Below, piece after piece: positions 1 to 6,904 of a DNA stretch of 11,450 nt. The position numbers were made by a program, and so were the translations under genes. Below the pieces are notes generated by a model. That model made no database searches, was not told the DNA's origin, and saw nothing but the letters and a program-made list of their open reading frames with translations. The number at the start of each line of letters is the position of its first letter. Within the stretch, counting starts at the first letter, position 1. This DNA comes from Deltaproteobacteria bacterium (GTDB lineage Bacteria > Myxococcota_A > UBA9160 > SZUA-336), in the NCBI GenBank assembly GCA_030665705.1, contig DAOUZG010000026.1, positions 1 to 11,450 of the forward strand, read 5' to 3'.

Positions 1-690
1 AACACGCGGTCGTGGACGTCCTGGGGCACGCCGGGACCGTCGTCCTCGATCTCCAGGTACACCTGATCGTCCTCGACACCGGTGCGCAACGTGATCGTGC
101 CGGCCCGCCGCACCGAGCGGATGGCCTGCTCGGCGTTGTTCAGCAGGTTGAGGATCACCTGGTCCATCTGGTGGAAGTCGAAGCTCGTCCGGGGCAGGCG
201 CGGGTCCAGCTCGAGGTCGATCTCGATCTGCGACGAGCGCAGGTGGTACGATTTAAGGTCCAGTACCTTCTCGACGCACTCGTTCAGGCTCTGCTCTTTT
301 TTCTCGGGCGCGTGCTTGCGCGCGAAGGACAGAAGCTTGAACACGATCTTCTGGCAGCGCAGGGCCGACTCGACGATGCGTTGCAGGTCGCGGATCTGAG
401 CGGGGTCGCTGGCCTGTCCGCGCAACAGCTCGGCGTAGCCCACCACGCCGGACAGCGGGTTGTTCAACTCGTGGGCCACACCGGCGACGACCTCGCCCAG
501 GCTGGAGAGCCGCTCGGCCTGGGCCAGGCTCTTCTCCACCCGGCGCAGCTTGGTCACGTCGCGGCCGATCCACACCCGGCCGACCTCGTTTTCGCTGTCG
601 TCGGTCAGCGCGGCGCTGACCAGGCTGACCTCGACCGACTTGCCGCCGCCGCGATCCAGCATCAGCTCCAGCGGAGTCGCCGGGTCGGGC
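1..690 (-). other. Histidine kinase portion of the frame: half PAS, HisKA, start of HATPase_c (fused or chimeric)
   Basis: This section shares the ileS reading frame but encodes a sensor kinase. From about 670 leftwards, DRGGGKSVEVSLVS and GRVWIGRDVTKLRRVE look like the last strands of a PAS domain and its link to the kinase core; the first half of the PAS domain is absent. HisKA follows, with GVAHELNNPLSG; the likely phospho-accepting His codon is at 473-471 (fusion residue 1115). The N-box NLLNNAEQAI begins at codon 149-147, and the G1 box DDGPGV lies near 43-28. The remaining ATP-binding motifs are beyond the window. Leucine codons here are mostly CTG (hand count about 21 CTG, 3 CTC), whereas the last ~230 IleRS codons prefer CTC (about 14 CTC, 5 CTG), so this DNA probably has a different origin. 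The kinase domain identity is clear. Whether it belongs to this genome and this protein is doubtful. Confidence 0.85.
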
Positions 691-3600
691 GGTGCGTCGA
701 GCTCGGTTGCGAGGATCTCCGAGGAGATCCTCGCCGCGTGCGCCCGAATCGCCTCTCCGAGCTCCTCCTCCGTCTCGTATCGGACACGGATACGCGCCTC
801 GTACGCGAGGTCCATCTCCTTGCGGGCGCGCTGAACTCGGTTCACGACCTCACGCGCGAGGCCCTCCCGTCGAAGCGCATCGGTGATTCGGGTGTCTAGC
901 ACGACCACACGGCCGCCCTCCGCGGCGGCGGCGAACCCCTCGCGCGCCGTCAGGCGAACTTCGATGTCGTCGCCTCGCAGCGTCACGCTCCCGTCTTCGA
1001 GCTGGAGCTCGATCTCACCTCGGCGGTCGAGTTCTTGGAAGAGCGCCGTTCCGTTCGACTGCTCGAGCGCCTGTTTGACGAGCGGTACCCGCCTGCCGAT
1101 CCGGGGCCCCAGCGCACGGAAGTTGGGCACCAACGCGAACTCCACGTACCGCTCCGGCTCCTCCGTGAAGGTGAGCGCGTGCACGTTGAGCTCCTCGCGA
1201 ATCGGCTCCTCGAAGCGCGCGACTCCGTCCCGGTCCTCTCTGCCCGCCACGACGATGATGGCCTCGGCGAGGGGCTGACGTACCTTCAGCCGATGGGCGC
1301 CGCGAACCCGCTGCCCCAGCGTCACGATGGCGCGGACCCGGTTCATGTCCGTCCGTAGCTCCTCGTCGACACGCTCCGGCCGGGGCTCGGGATAGGGGAC
1401 GAGATGGACCGAGATCGGAGCGCTTTCATCGACCCCACGGACCAGGTTCTGGTGGATCGATTCCGCGATGAAGGGGACGAAGGGAGCGGTCAGGCGGGAG
1501 AACTCCACCAGCACCTCGTAGAGCGTCGAGAAGGCGGCATGCTTGTCCGTCGAGTCGGCCTCGGCCCAGAAACGGGCTCGGCTCCTGCGTACGAACCAGT
1601 TGGAGAGCGCCTCCGCAAACGCCGCGACGCGGCGCGCGGCGGGATAGCTTCGGGAACCGTCGAGGGAGACCCGCACGTCGCGGAGGGTGGCATCGAGCTC
1701 GGCGAGGACCCAGCGGTCGAGATCGGTCCGCTCGCCCAGGGCGGGGCGATCCTGGCTTGGATCCCACTGGTCGATCCGGGCATAGGTGACAAAAAAGCTG
1801 TAGACGTTCCAGAGCTTGAGCAGGAAGTCGCGCAGGGCCTCGACCGCGCCGCCGCGGTAGAGGCGCGTGCTCTGTCCCGGAACGCAGGAGACGTAGAGCG
1901 ACCAGCGCATCGCGTCCGCACCGTGCTCGGCAATGAGGTCCAACGGATCTTCGTAGTTCTTCTTCGACTTCGAGAGCTTCTGGCCGCGCTCGTCGGAGAT
2001 CAGACCCTGCACGACACAGGTGCGGTACGGGTGAGGGTATGCAGCCTCCGGAAATAGCAGCGTGCTGACTGTGAGAAGCGAGTAGAACCAGCCTCGCGTC
2101 TGGTCGAGGGCCTCCGTGATGAAGTCGGATGGGAAGGTTTTCTCGAACTGCTCGCGGTTTCGGTGCGGATAGCCCCACTGCGCAAACGGCATGCACCCCG
2201 AGTCGAACCAGCCGTCGACGACCTCGGGCACCCGGCGGTAGACGCCGGGCTCGCCCGGACGGGTCCAGGTCACCTGGTCGATCCAGGGCTTGTGAACGCG
2301 CAGGTGAGGGGACAGATCGGGGTCGCCCTCCCGCGCTTCCTCGAAGTGTCTGAACGCGTCGGGGTTGCGCGCCAGGATCTCCTGAACCGAGTCGACCGCC
2401 TCCATCCGGCCCGTCTCGTCGTTCACCCAGATCGGAAGCGGGGTTCCCCACCAGCGCTCCCTCGACAGCGCCCAGTCGACGTTGTTGCGCAGGAAGTCCC
2501 CGAACCGACCCTCGCGGATGTGCTCGGGCTCCCAGTGGATCTGCGCGTTATTCGCGATGACCCGTTCGATCTCGGCAGTCGTGCGGATGAACCACGAGCG
2601 CCGCGCGTACTGAATCAGCGGATCGTCCTCTGCCCGCCAGCAGAACGGGTACTCGTGGCGCTCTACGCCCTCGGAGTAGAGAAGTCCACGCTCTCGCAGG
2701 TTTCGGATGATGTCCCGGTCGGCCTCCTTGCAGAAGCGCCCGGCGAAGTCGGTTGCCTCCGGTCGGAAGCTTCCGTCGGGCTGCACGAGCTGCAGGAAGC
2801 CGAGCCCTTCCTCCCGGGCCACCCGGAAGTCGTCCTCGCCGAAAGCGGGGGCGATGTGGACGACGCCGGTGCCGGTATCGAGCGTGACGAAGTCTGCGGC
2901 GATCACCTCGTAGGCACGGCCCCCCTCCGGCTCCCCGTACCGGAAAAGCGGTTCGTAGCGCGTGCCCACGAGTGCCTGGCCCGGTTGCTCCGCCACCACC
3001 CGATGAGGACGATCTCCCAGGACCTGCTCAGCCAGGGCGCGCGCCAGTACCAGCCGCTCGCCGTCTTCGGTCTCGACCGTGACGTAGGGCTCCGAGGGGT
3101 GAACGGCGAGCGCGACGTTCGATGGGAGTGTCCAGGGTGTCGTCGTCCAGCTGAGTAAAGACGCGTTCGGCTCTCCGACGCTCCGGAAGCGGACGACGAT
3201 CGACGGATCGTCGACCGTCTTGTAACCCTGACCGACCTCGCCGGAGGAGAGCGCCGTTCCTCCCTGGGGCCACCACCAGACCACCTTGTAGTCCTGGTAG
3301 AGGAGGTCCTTCCGAAACAGCTGCGCGAGCGCCCACCAGACGCTCTCCACGTAAGGCTCGTGGAACGTGACGTAGGCATCGTCGACGTCGATCCAGAACC
3401 CGATCCGCTCCGTCATGCGACGCCACTCGTCGATGTAGCGGAAAACGGACTCGACGCAGCGCCGCGTGAACGCGTCCACTCCGAAGCGCTCGATCTCGAT
3501 CCGCCCGTGGATTCCGAGCTCCTTCTCGACCTCGACCTCGACCGGGAGCCCGTGCGTGTCCCACCCTCCGCGTCGGGGGACGTCGTAACCGGACATCGTG

Positions 3601-3815
3601 CGGTAGCGGAGGAAGAGGTCCTTGAGCACTCGCCCCAGCACGTGGCCGGGGTGCGGCATCCCGTTCGCGGTCGGAGGGCCCTCGTAGAAGACGAAAGGAG
3701 GCTTGCCCCGTCCCTGCTCGACCGACTTCTCGAAGACGCGCTCCTTCTTCCACAAATCGAGCCAACGTTCCTCGAGGTCCGGGAACCGAACGTTGGGCGA
3801 GACCGGTTCAAACAT
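1..3815 (-). CDS. ileS: Isoleucyl-tRNA synthetase, type 2, continuing in frame into a partial sensor histidine kinase; 3' end off the left edge
   Basis: Charges tRNA-Ile with isoleucine in the cytoplasm and edits mischarged valine. The ATG is at 3815-3813. At residues 55-58 HPGH is the class I HIGH motif, in the context PTANGMPHPGH. The CP1 editing domain shows WTTTPWTLPSN from residue 223 and HIAPAFGEDD at 320-329. GQKLSKSKKNY carries the KMSKS loop (KLSKS, 613-617). The anticodon-binding region contains LKVRQPL, and the C-terminal domain has EGLAREVVNRVQ. Layout and motifs match the eukaryote-like IleRS2 type, usually near 1040 residues; this type is often mupirocin-tolerant (inference). 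I read the frame codon by codon from about 1380 to the left edge, and checked landmarks in the rest, without meeting a stop. After about residue 1040 the protein is no longer IleRS: the last ~25 residues expected of IleRS2 are missing and PAS/HisKA/HATPase sequence follows. The gene is divergent from gatB. The IleRS assignment is firm; the fusion may be an assembly chimera. Confidence 0.9.
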   Translation of the reverse strand, partial: MFEPVSPNVRFPDLEERWLDLWKKERVFEKSVEQGRGKPPFVFYEGPPTANGMPHPGHVLGRVLKDLFLRYRTMSGYDVPRRGGWDTHGLPVEVEVEKELGIHGRIEIERFGVDAFTRRCVESVFRYIDEWRRMTERIGFWIDVDDAYVTFHEPYVESVWWALAQLFRKDLLYQDYKVVWWWPQGGTALSSGEVGQGYKTVDDPSIVVRFRSVGEPNASLLSWTTTPWTLPSNVALAVHPSEPYVTVETEDGERLVLARALAEQVLGDRPHRVVAEQPGQALVGTRYEPLFRYGEPEGGRAYEVIAADFVTLDTGTGVVHIAPAFGEDDFRVAREEGLGFLQLVQPDGSFRPEATDFAGRFCKEADRDIIRNLRERGLLYSEGVERHEYPFCWRAEDDPLIQYARRSWFIRTTAEIERVIANNAQIHWEPEHIREGRFGDFLRNNVDWALSRERWWGTPLPIWVNDETGRMEAVDSVQEILARNPDAFRHFEEAREGDPDLSPHLRVHKPWIDQVTWTRPGEPGVYRRVPEVVDGWFDSGCMPFAQWGYPHRNREQFEKTFPSDFITEALDQTRGWFYSLLTVSTLLFPEAAYPHPYRTCVVQGLISDERGQKLSKSKKNYEDPLDLIAEHGADAMRWSLYVSCVPGQSTRLYRGGAVEALRDFLLKLWNVYSFFVTYARIDQWDPSQDRPALGERTDLDRWVLAELDATLRDVRVSLDGSRSYPAARRVAAFAEALSNWFVRRSRARFWAEADSTDKHAAFSTLYEVLVEFSRLTAPFVPFIAESIHQNLVRGVDESAPISVHLVPYPEPRPERVDEELRTDMNRVRAIVTLGQRVRGAHRLKVRQPLAEAIIVVAGREDRDGVARFEEPIREELNVHALTFTEEPERYVEFALVPNFRALGPRIGRRVPLVKQALEQSNGTALFQELDRRGEIELQLEDGSVTLRGDDIEVRLTAREGFAAAAEGGRVVVLDTRITDALRREGLAREVVNRVQRARKEMDLAYEARIRVRYETEEELGEAIRAHAARISSEILATELDAPPDPATPLELMLDRGGGKSVEVSLVSAALTDDSENEVGRVWIGRDVTKLRRVEKSLAQAERLSSLGEVVAGVAHELNNPLSGVVGYAELLRGQASDPAQIRDLQRIVESALRCQKIVFKLLSFARKHAPEKKEQSLNECVEKVLDLKSYHLRSSQIEIDLELDPRLPRTSFDFHQMDQVILNLLNNAEQAIRSVRRAGTITLRTGVEDDQVYLEIEDDGPGVPQDVHDRV
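711..732. repeat. Perfect 10-bp inverted repeat with 2-bp spacer beside the IleRS/kinase junction
   Basis: The + strand reads GAGGATCTCC, then GA, then GGAGATCCTC. The two arms are exact reverse complements. It lies inside the last recognisable IleRS codons (encoding RISSEIL), roughly 15-40 bp on the IleRS side of the point where homology changes to a histidine kinase. It may be chance in GC-rich coding DNA, or a fold-back point that promoted a chimeric join during amplification or assembly. Confidence 0.6.
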
Positions 3816-3875
3816 GCGCGCGAAAGTAGCACAGTCCCCGAGCGCGACCGGGGGGGCGGTGGTAGCCTGTGGTGC
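3816..3875. promoter_or_regulatory. Divergent promoter region between ileS and gatB, possibly leaderless on both sides
   Basis: Only 60 bp separate the two start codons, so promoters for both genes must lie here or just inside the coding sequences. On the + strand TAGCCT (3863-3868) ends exactly 7 nt before the gatB ATG. On the - strand TACTTT (3828-3823), preceded by TGC as in an extended -10, also ends exactly 7 nt before the ileS ATG. Both match TANNNT, the -10 form seen 5-8 nt upstream of leaderless starts in several bacterial groups. Neither gene has a clear Shine-Dalgarno in front of its ATG. Transcription start positions are inferred, not seen. Confidence 0.4.
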
Positions 3876-5360
3876 ATGGGCGCCAAGCCTTCAACCGAGA
3901 GCGAAGGGGCAGTCCTCCCGGCAGGATGGGAAGCGGTCATCGGCCTGGAGGTGCACGTCCAGCTCCGCACCCGCACGAAGCTGTTCAGTGCGGCGCCGAA
4001 CGCCTTCGGGGCTGAGCCCAACACACAGACCACCGAGGTGGACGTGGGAATGCCCGGCGTACTCCCCGTCATGAACCGTCGTGCGGTGGAGCTGGCCGTA
4101 CGCACCGCGCTCGCGCTCGGGTGCGAGCTCCAGCCGGTCTCGTTCTTCGCCCGGAAGCACTATTTCTACCCCGACCTTCCGAAGGGCTACCAGATCTCCC
4201 AGTACGAGGAGCCGTTCGCGACCGGGGGCGGGGTCCCAATCGAACGCAACGGCGAGCAGCGGACGGTGCCCCTTGTTCGGATCCACATGGAGGAGGACGC
4301 CGCGAAGAGCATTCACGACGACTCGATCACCGGAGCCGGCGTGAGCCACGTGAACCTCAACCGCGCTGGCGTTCCACTCATCGAGATCGTCTCGACGCCG
4401 GAGATCCGGACCCCGGAGGAGGCCGGGGCCTACCTGCGGAGCCTCCGCTCCATCGTCCGGTACCTGGAGGTCTCCGATGCGGACATGGAAAAAGGGCACC
4501 TGCGCTGCGATGCCAACATCTCGGTGCGGCGGAAGGGGGAGACCGAGCTCGGCACCAGGGTGGAGCTCAAAAACCTCAACTCCTTCCGGTACGTCGAACG
4601 CGCGATCGCGTACGAGATCCTCCGGCAGGTCGAGCTGATCGAGGACGGCGGGAGCGTGGTCCAGCAGACCCGGCTCTGGGACGACCGGGCCGGGGAGAGC
4701 CGGTCGATGCGGAGCAAGGAGTACGCGGACGACTACCGGTACTTCCCGGACCCGGATCTCGTGGCGCTGCGGCTCGAGCCGGAGTGGCTCGACGAGATCC
4801 GACGAAACCTTCCCGAGCTTCCGCAGGAGCGACGCCAGCGGTTCGGGGACGAGTATGGGCTTCCCGCCTACGACGCCCAGGTGCTGACGGACGACCGGGG
4901 TGTTGCGGACTTCTTCGAGGCGGTGGCGCGCCTGTACGACAGTCCGAAGACCGTTTCCAACTGGGTCATGCGGGATGTTCTCGGAGCCCTGAACGAGCGT
5001 GGGCTCGGGATTCGGGAGGCCAAGCTCACCCCCGAACACCTGGTGGAGCTTCTCCGTCTCGTTGACGAGCGCCGCGTAACGGCTGCCATTGCACGGGACG
5101 TGCTCCCCGAGGTCGTGGAGTCGGGTACGTCGCCTGCCGCCGTGGTGCAGGCGCGTGGACTCGAAGCGGTTCGCGACACGGGAGAGCTCGAGGCCATCGC
5201 CGCCGAGGTCATCGAGGCCAACCCCAAACAGGTGGGGCAGTACCGGGGCGGGCAGGAGAAGCTCGTGAACTTCTTCGTCGGCCAGGTCATGAAGCGGACG
5301 AAGGGCAAGGCGGATCCGAACCTGGTGAAGGAGATCCTGGCCCGCCTCCTCGCGGGCTGA
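3876..5360 (+). CDS. gatB: Asp-tRNA(Asn)/Glu-tRNA(Gln) amidotransferase subunit B
   Basis: GatB is the kinase/transamidase and tRNA-binding subunit of the cytoplasmic GatCAB complex, which converts Glu-tRNA(Gln) and/or Asp-tRNA(Asn) to the amidated forms. The 494-residue product matches the usual family length. Visible landmarks include VIGLEVHVQLRTRTKLF near the N terminus, KHYFYPDLPKGYQISQYE, the family signature NLNRAGVPLIEIVSTPE (from about residue 160), KGHLRCDANISVR, ELKNLNSFRYVERAI and SKEYADDYRYFPDPDL. The C-terminal YqeY-like tRNA-binding domain ends with KLVNFFVGQVMKRTKGKA and NLVKEILARLL. The reading frame is open upstream to 3360, but homology begins just after the ATG at 3876, and further extension would overlap ileS. 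It has no strong Shine-Dalgarno; a -10-like hexamer lies 7 nt upstream. gatA and gatC are not in the window, so this gatB stands apart from them, which is common outside operon-type arrangements. Confidence 0.96.
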   Translation: MGAKPSTESEGAVLPAGWEAVIGLEVHVQLRTRTKLFSAAPNAFGAEPNTQTTEVDVGMPGVLPVMNRRAVELAVRTALALGCELQPVSFFARKHYFYPDLPKGYQISQYEEPFATGGGVPIERNGEQRTVPLVRIHMEEDAAKSIHDDSITGAGVSHVNLNRAGVPLIEIVSTPEIRTPEEAGAYLRSLRSIVRYLEVSDADMEKGHLRCDANISVRRKGETELGTRVELKNLNSFRYVERAIAYEILRQVELIEDGGSVVQQTRLWDDRAGESRSMRSKEYADDYRYFPDPDLVALRLEPEWLDEIRRNLPELPQERRQRFGDEYGLPAYDAQVLTDDRGVADFFEAVARLYDSPKTVSNWVMRDVLGALNERGLGIREAKLTPEHLVELLRLVDERRVTAAIARDVLPEVVESGTSPAAVVQARGLEAVRDTGELEAIAAEVIEANPKQVGQYRGGQEKLVNFFVGQVMKRTKGKADPNLVKEILARLLAG

Positions 5361-5397
5361 TCCGTCGTTCCGCGCCCCTGGGGGGCCCTTGCGGATC
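5359..5397 (+). terminator. Possible GC-rich hairpin after gatB
   Basis: The sequence starting at the gatB stop codon can fold. GATCCG (5359-5364) pairs with CGGATC (5392-5397), and inside it GCCCC (5374-5378) pairs with GGGGC (5382-5386) around a 3-nt loop. There is no T-run after it, so it is not a classical intrinsic terminator. It sits where a terminator would be expected, between gatB and the separately regulated operon. Confidence 0.35.
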
Positions 5398-5410
5398 GTG
5401 CGGGTAGGTG

Positions 5411-5438
5411 GTAACATACCGACTGGTCGGTTTATAAA
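5411..5438 (+). promoter_or_regulatory. Candidate promoter of the tetR-led operon, overlapped by operators
   Basis: TATAAA at 5433-5438 resembles a -10 box. GTAACA at 5411-5416 is a weak -35 candidate with a 16-bp spacer. The -10 lies at the centre of the perfect palindrome 5421-5448, so a bound regulator would directly exclude RNA polymerase. A transcript starting near 5445 would carry the remaining two operator copies in its leader. The promoter is inferred from hexamers only. Confidence 0.45.
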
Positions 5439-5477
5439 CCGACCAGTCAGTTCGACTAGTCAGTTCGATTAGTCAGT
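5418..5477. promoter_or_regulatory. Cluster of four TetR-type operator-like 14-mers in front of the tetR gene
   Basis: Four related palindrome-like 14-mers occur: ACCGACTGGTCGGT (5418-5431), ACCGACCAGTCAGT (5438-5451), TTCGACTAGTCAGT (5451-5464) and TTCGATTAGTCAGT (5464-5477). Sites 1 and 2 start 20 bp apart, about two helical turns, and together form a perfect 28-bp palindrome at 5421-5448 centred between 5434 and 5435. Sites 2, 3 and 4 start 13 bp apart, so this part also reads as a 13-bp direct repeat of AGTCAGTTCGA(C/T)T. Short GTCGGT-type palindromes just ahead of a tetR gene are the usual autoregulatory operators of the family. The bound protein is most likely the product of the gene starting at 5496. 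Confidence 0.8.
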
Positions 5478-5495
5478 TGATCGTCAGGAGGGGAG

Positions 5496-6131
5496 ATGTT
5501 GCAATCCCCGCGCTCCCCCCGCGTAGGCACGCGCGTCGTGGCCGACGTCCGGCGGCAGGAGATCCTCGACGCCGCCCAGGCCTGCTTCCGTGAGAGCGGC
5601 TACCACGGCACCACGGTCCAGGATGTCGCGGCCCACGCAGGACTGTCTAAGGGCGCGATTTACTGGCACTTCAAGGGCAAGCGAGAGGTCTTCCTGGCTC
5701 TGCTCGAGCGCTACGTCAACTCCCTGCTCGAGCGCTACGCCGATTCCTTCCGGGAGGCCAGCCGTCCAACAAGCGGAGGAACGGTCTCGGCGATGGAGGC
5801 CCTCCGGTGCATGGTGGAAGCCATAGGGCCCCAGGAGTCGTTCGAGTGGGTGGAGCTGAGCCTCGAGTTCATGGCTCACGCGGGCCGCGATCCCGATCTG
5901 CGAAAGCTCCTCCTGAACATGTACCGCGCACTCCGCGGAGCGGTTCAGCACCACATCGAGCGGGGCATCCGGGAGGGGCAACTGCGGTCCATCGATGCGG
6001 CCGCATTCGCTGCGGCTGCCGTTGCCACGCTCGATGGACTGGTGGTGCAAAAGGTGATCGAGCCGGATCTCGACCTCGCCTCTCTCTGGCGAGAGGCGGT
6101 GGACGTTCTGGTACGGGGGATCGAAGCGTGA
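5496..6131 (+). CDS. TetR/AcrR-family transcriptional regulator, first gene of the envelope-transport operon
   Basis: A 211-residue DNA-binding repressor of typical TetR length. Residues about 19-65 form the TetR_N domain, starting RRQEILDAAQACFRESGYHG. The helix-turn-helix is TVQDVAAHAGLSKGAIYWHF (about 40-59), followed by KGKREVFLALLERY. The remaining residues form an all-helical ligand/dimerisation domain of low conservation, so the inducer cannot be named. The ATG at 5496 has an excellent Shine-Dalgarno, AGGAGG at 5486-5491. Its stop codon overlaps the next start by 4 nt, so the regulator is translated with the transport genes it presumably controls, and its own promoter carries four operator-like sites, implying negative autoregulation. 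A 24-bp near-exact tandem duplication (5700-5723 and 5724-5747) encodes LLERYVNS then LLERYADS in helix 4. Confidence 0.95.
   Translation: MLQSPRSPRVGTRVVADVRRQEILDAAQACFRESGYHGTTVQDVAAHAGLSKGAIYWHFKGKREVFLALLERYVNSLLERYADSFREASRPTSGGTVSAMEALRCMVEAIGPQESFEWVELSLEFMAHAGRDPDLRKLLLNMYRALRGAVQHHIERGIREGQLRSIDAAAFAAAAVATLDGLVVQKVIEPDLDLASLWREAVDVLVRGIEA
5700..5747 (+). repeat. 24-bp tandem duplication inside tetR
   Basis: The two 24-bp units, 5700-5723 and 5724-5747, share their first 16 bases exactly and differ at only three of 24 positions. They encode the 8-residue units LLERYVNS and LLERYADS in frame, so the duplication lengthens the helix that joins the DNA-binding and ligand-binding domains without breaking the frame. 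Confidence 0.7.
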
Positions 6132-6904
6132 GTCGAACCGTTAGAACTGTGCTGCTGGCAATGACGCTCGCGACAACGGCCTCCGCGGGGGAGTGGACGG
6201 CGGAGGAGCTCGTTCGCAGAGCGGAGGACATTCTTCGTGGGTCGACCGCAGAGATGACGGCGACGATGACCGTCAAGACGCCGCGCTGGACCCGCGAGCT
6301 CAAATTCCACTCGTGGGACGACAAGAGCGGGGACCGGAGCTTCGTGCGCATCCTCTCACCCCGCAAGGACCGGGGAACCGGCTTCCTCCGGCAGGGGCTC
6401 CACCTCTGGACCTACCTCCCCCGTGTCGAGCGGGTCATGCGGATCCCCGCCTCGATGATGCTGCAGCCCTGGATGGGGAGTGATTTCACGAACGACGATC
6501 TGGTTCGGGAGTCTTCCTTCGTCGAGGACTACGTCCCGAAGAGGCTCGGCGAGATGGAGCTGGACGGCGTGCCGCTCGTCGGTCTCGAGCTCGTCCCGCA
6601 CGAGGACGCCCCGGTGGTCTGGGGGCGGGTCGAGATGTGGATCGAGCGTGAACGGTTCGCACCACGGCTCTTTATCTACTTCGAGGAGGCCGACGCGGGC
6701 GAGTTCGCGAAGGTCCGCACGCTGCGCTTCGACAAAGTGCGTATGGTGCAGGGGCGGCCGCTCCCGCACTTCTGGGAGATGATTCCGGAGGACAAGCCGG
6801 ACCACCGCACCACGATCGTTGTGGAGACGATGCGCTTCGATGAGCCCCTCGACGACGGGCTCTTCACCCACGAGAACCTGCGGCGTGCGGAGGGCGCACG
6901 TTGA
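6128..6904 (+). CDS. Exported LolA-like protein (outer membrane lipoprotein-sorting protein family)
   Basis: A 258-residue periplasmic protein predicted to carry a hydrophobic ligand (lipid or lipoprotein acyl chains) between membranes. The GTG at 6128 overlaps the tetR stop (GTGA). It has a GGGGGA Shine-Dalgarno about 7 nt upstream and gives a good signal peptide: Arg residues, the hydrophobic VLLAMTLATT, and an ASA cleavage site before GEW at about residue 21. The mature part carries hallmarks of the LolA_like/DUF1329-type group: FVRILSPRKDRGTGFLR, LWTYLPRVERVMRIPASMM and PWMGSDFTNDDLVRESSFVE, followed by beta-rich sequence to the end. Relatives of this type usually accompany RND (MMPL) or ABC exporters and an outer-membrane barrel rather than acting as the housekeeping LolA. 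The next gene begins in the TTGA overlap, so the carrier is translationally coupled to the permeases. Confidence 0.88.
   Translation: MSRTVRTVLLAMTLATTASAGEWTAEELVRRAEDILRGSTAEMTATMTVKTPRWTRELKFHSWDDKSGDRSFVRILSPRKDRGTGFLRQGLHLWTYLPRVERVMRIPASMMLQPWMGSDFTNDDLVRESSFVEDYVPKRLGEMELDGVPLVGLELVPHEDAPVVWGRVEMWIERERFAPRLFIYFEEADAGEFAKVRTLRFDKVRMVQGRPLPHFWEMIPEDKPDHRTTIVVETMRFDEPLDDGLFTHENLRRAEGAR

Noticed and set aside
55..58. Considered whether the altered HIGH motif (HPGH, IleRS residues 55-58) marks the altered-motif, antibiotic hyper-resistant IleRS variant
   Set aside because: HPGH still fits the canonical HxGH pattern, so I see no evidence for the altered-motif variant; only the general type-2 assignment is kept. 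Coordinates are residue numbers within the protein.
2163..3158. Long plus-strand open frames over ileS (also 12-899, 1404-2057 and the upstream part of 3360-5360)
   Set aside because: They lie antisense to a frame with unmistakable IleRS motifs and have no recognisable domains. Long antisense frames are expected at this GC content. The 3360-3875 extension of gatB would also overlap the ileS start.
3891..5417. 508-codon minus-strand open frame opposite gatB
   Set aside because: It is the antisense shadow of gatB, whose family motifs span the whole plus-strand gene. The translation is low-complexity, and rich in Leu, Val, Pro and Arg.
5807..6127. N-terminal extension of the LolA-like frame into tetR
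   Set aside because: Starting at GTG 6128 gives a proper signal peptide and a 4-nt overlap; the upstream part is an out-of-frame reading of tetR.
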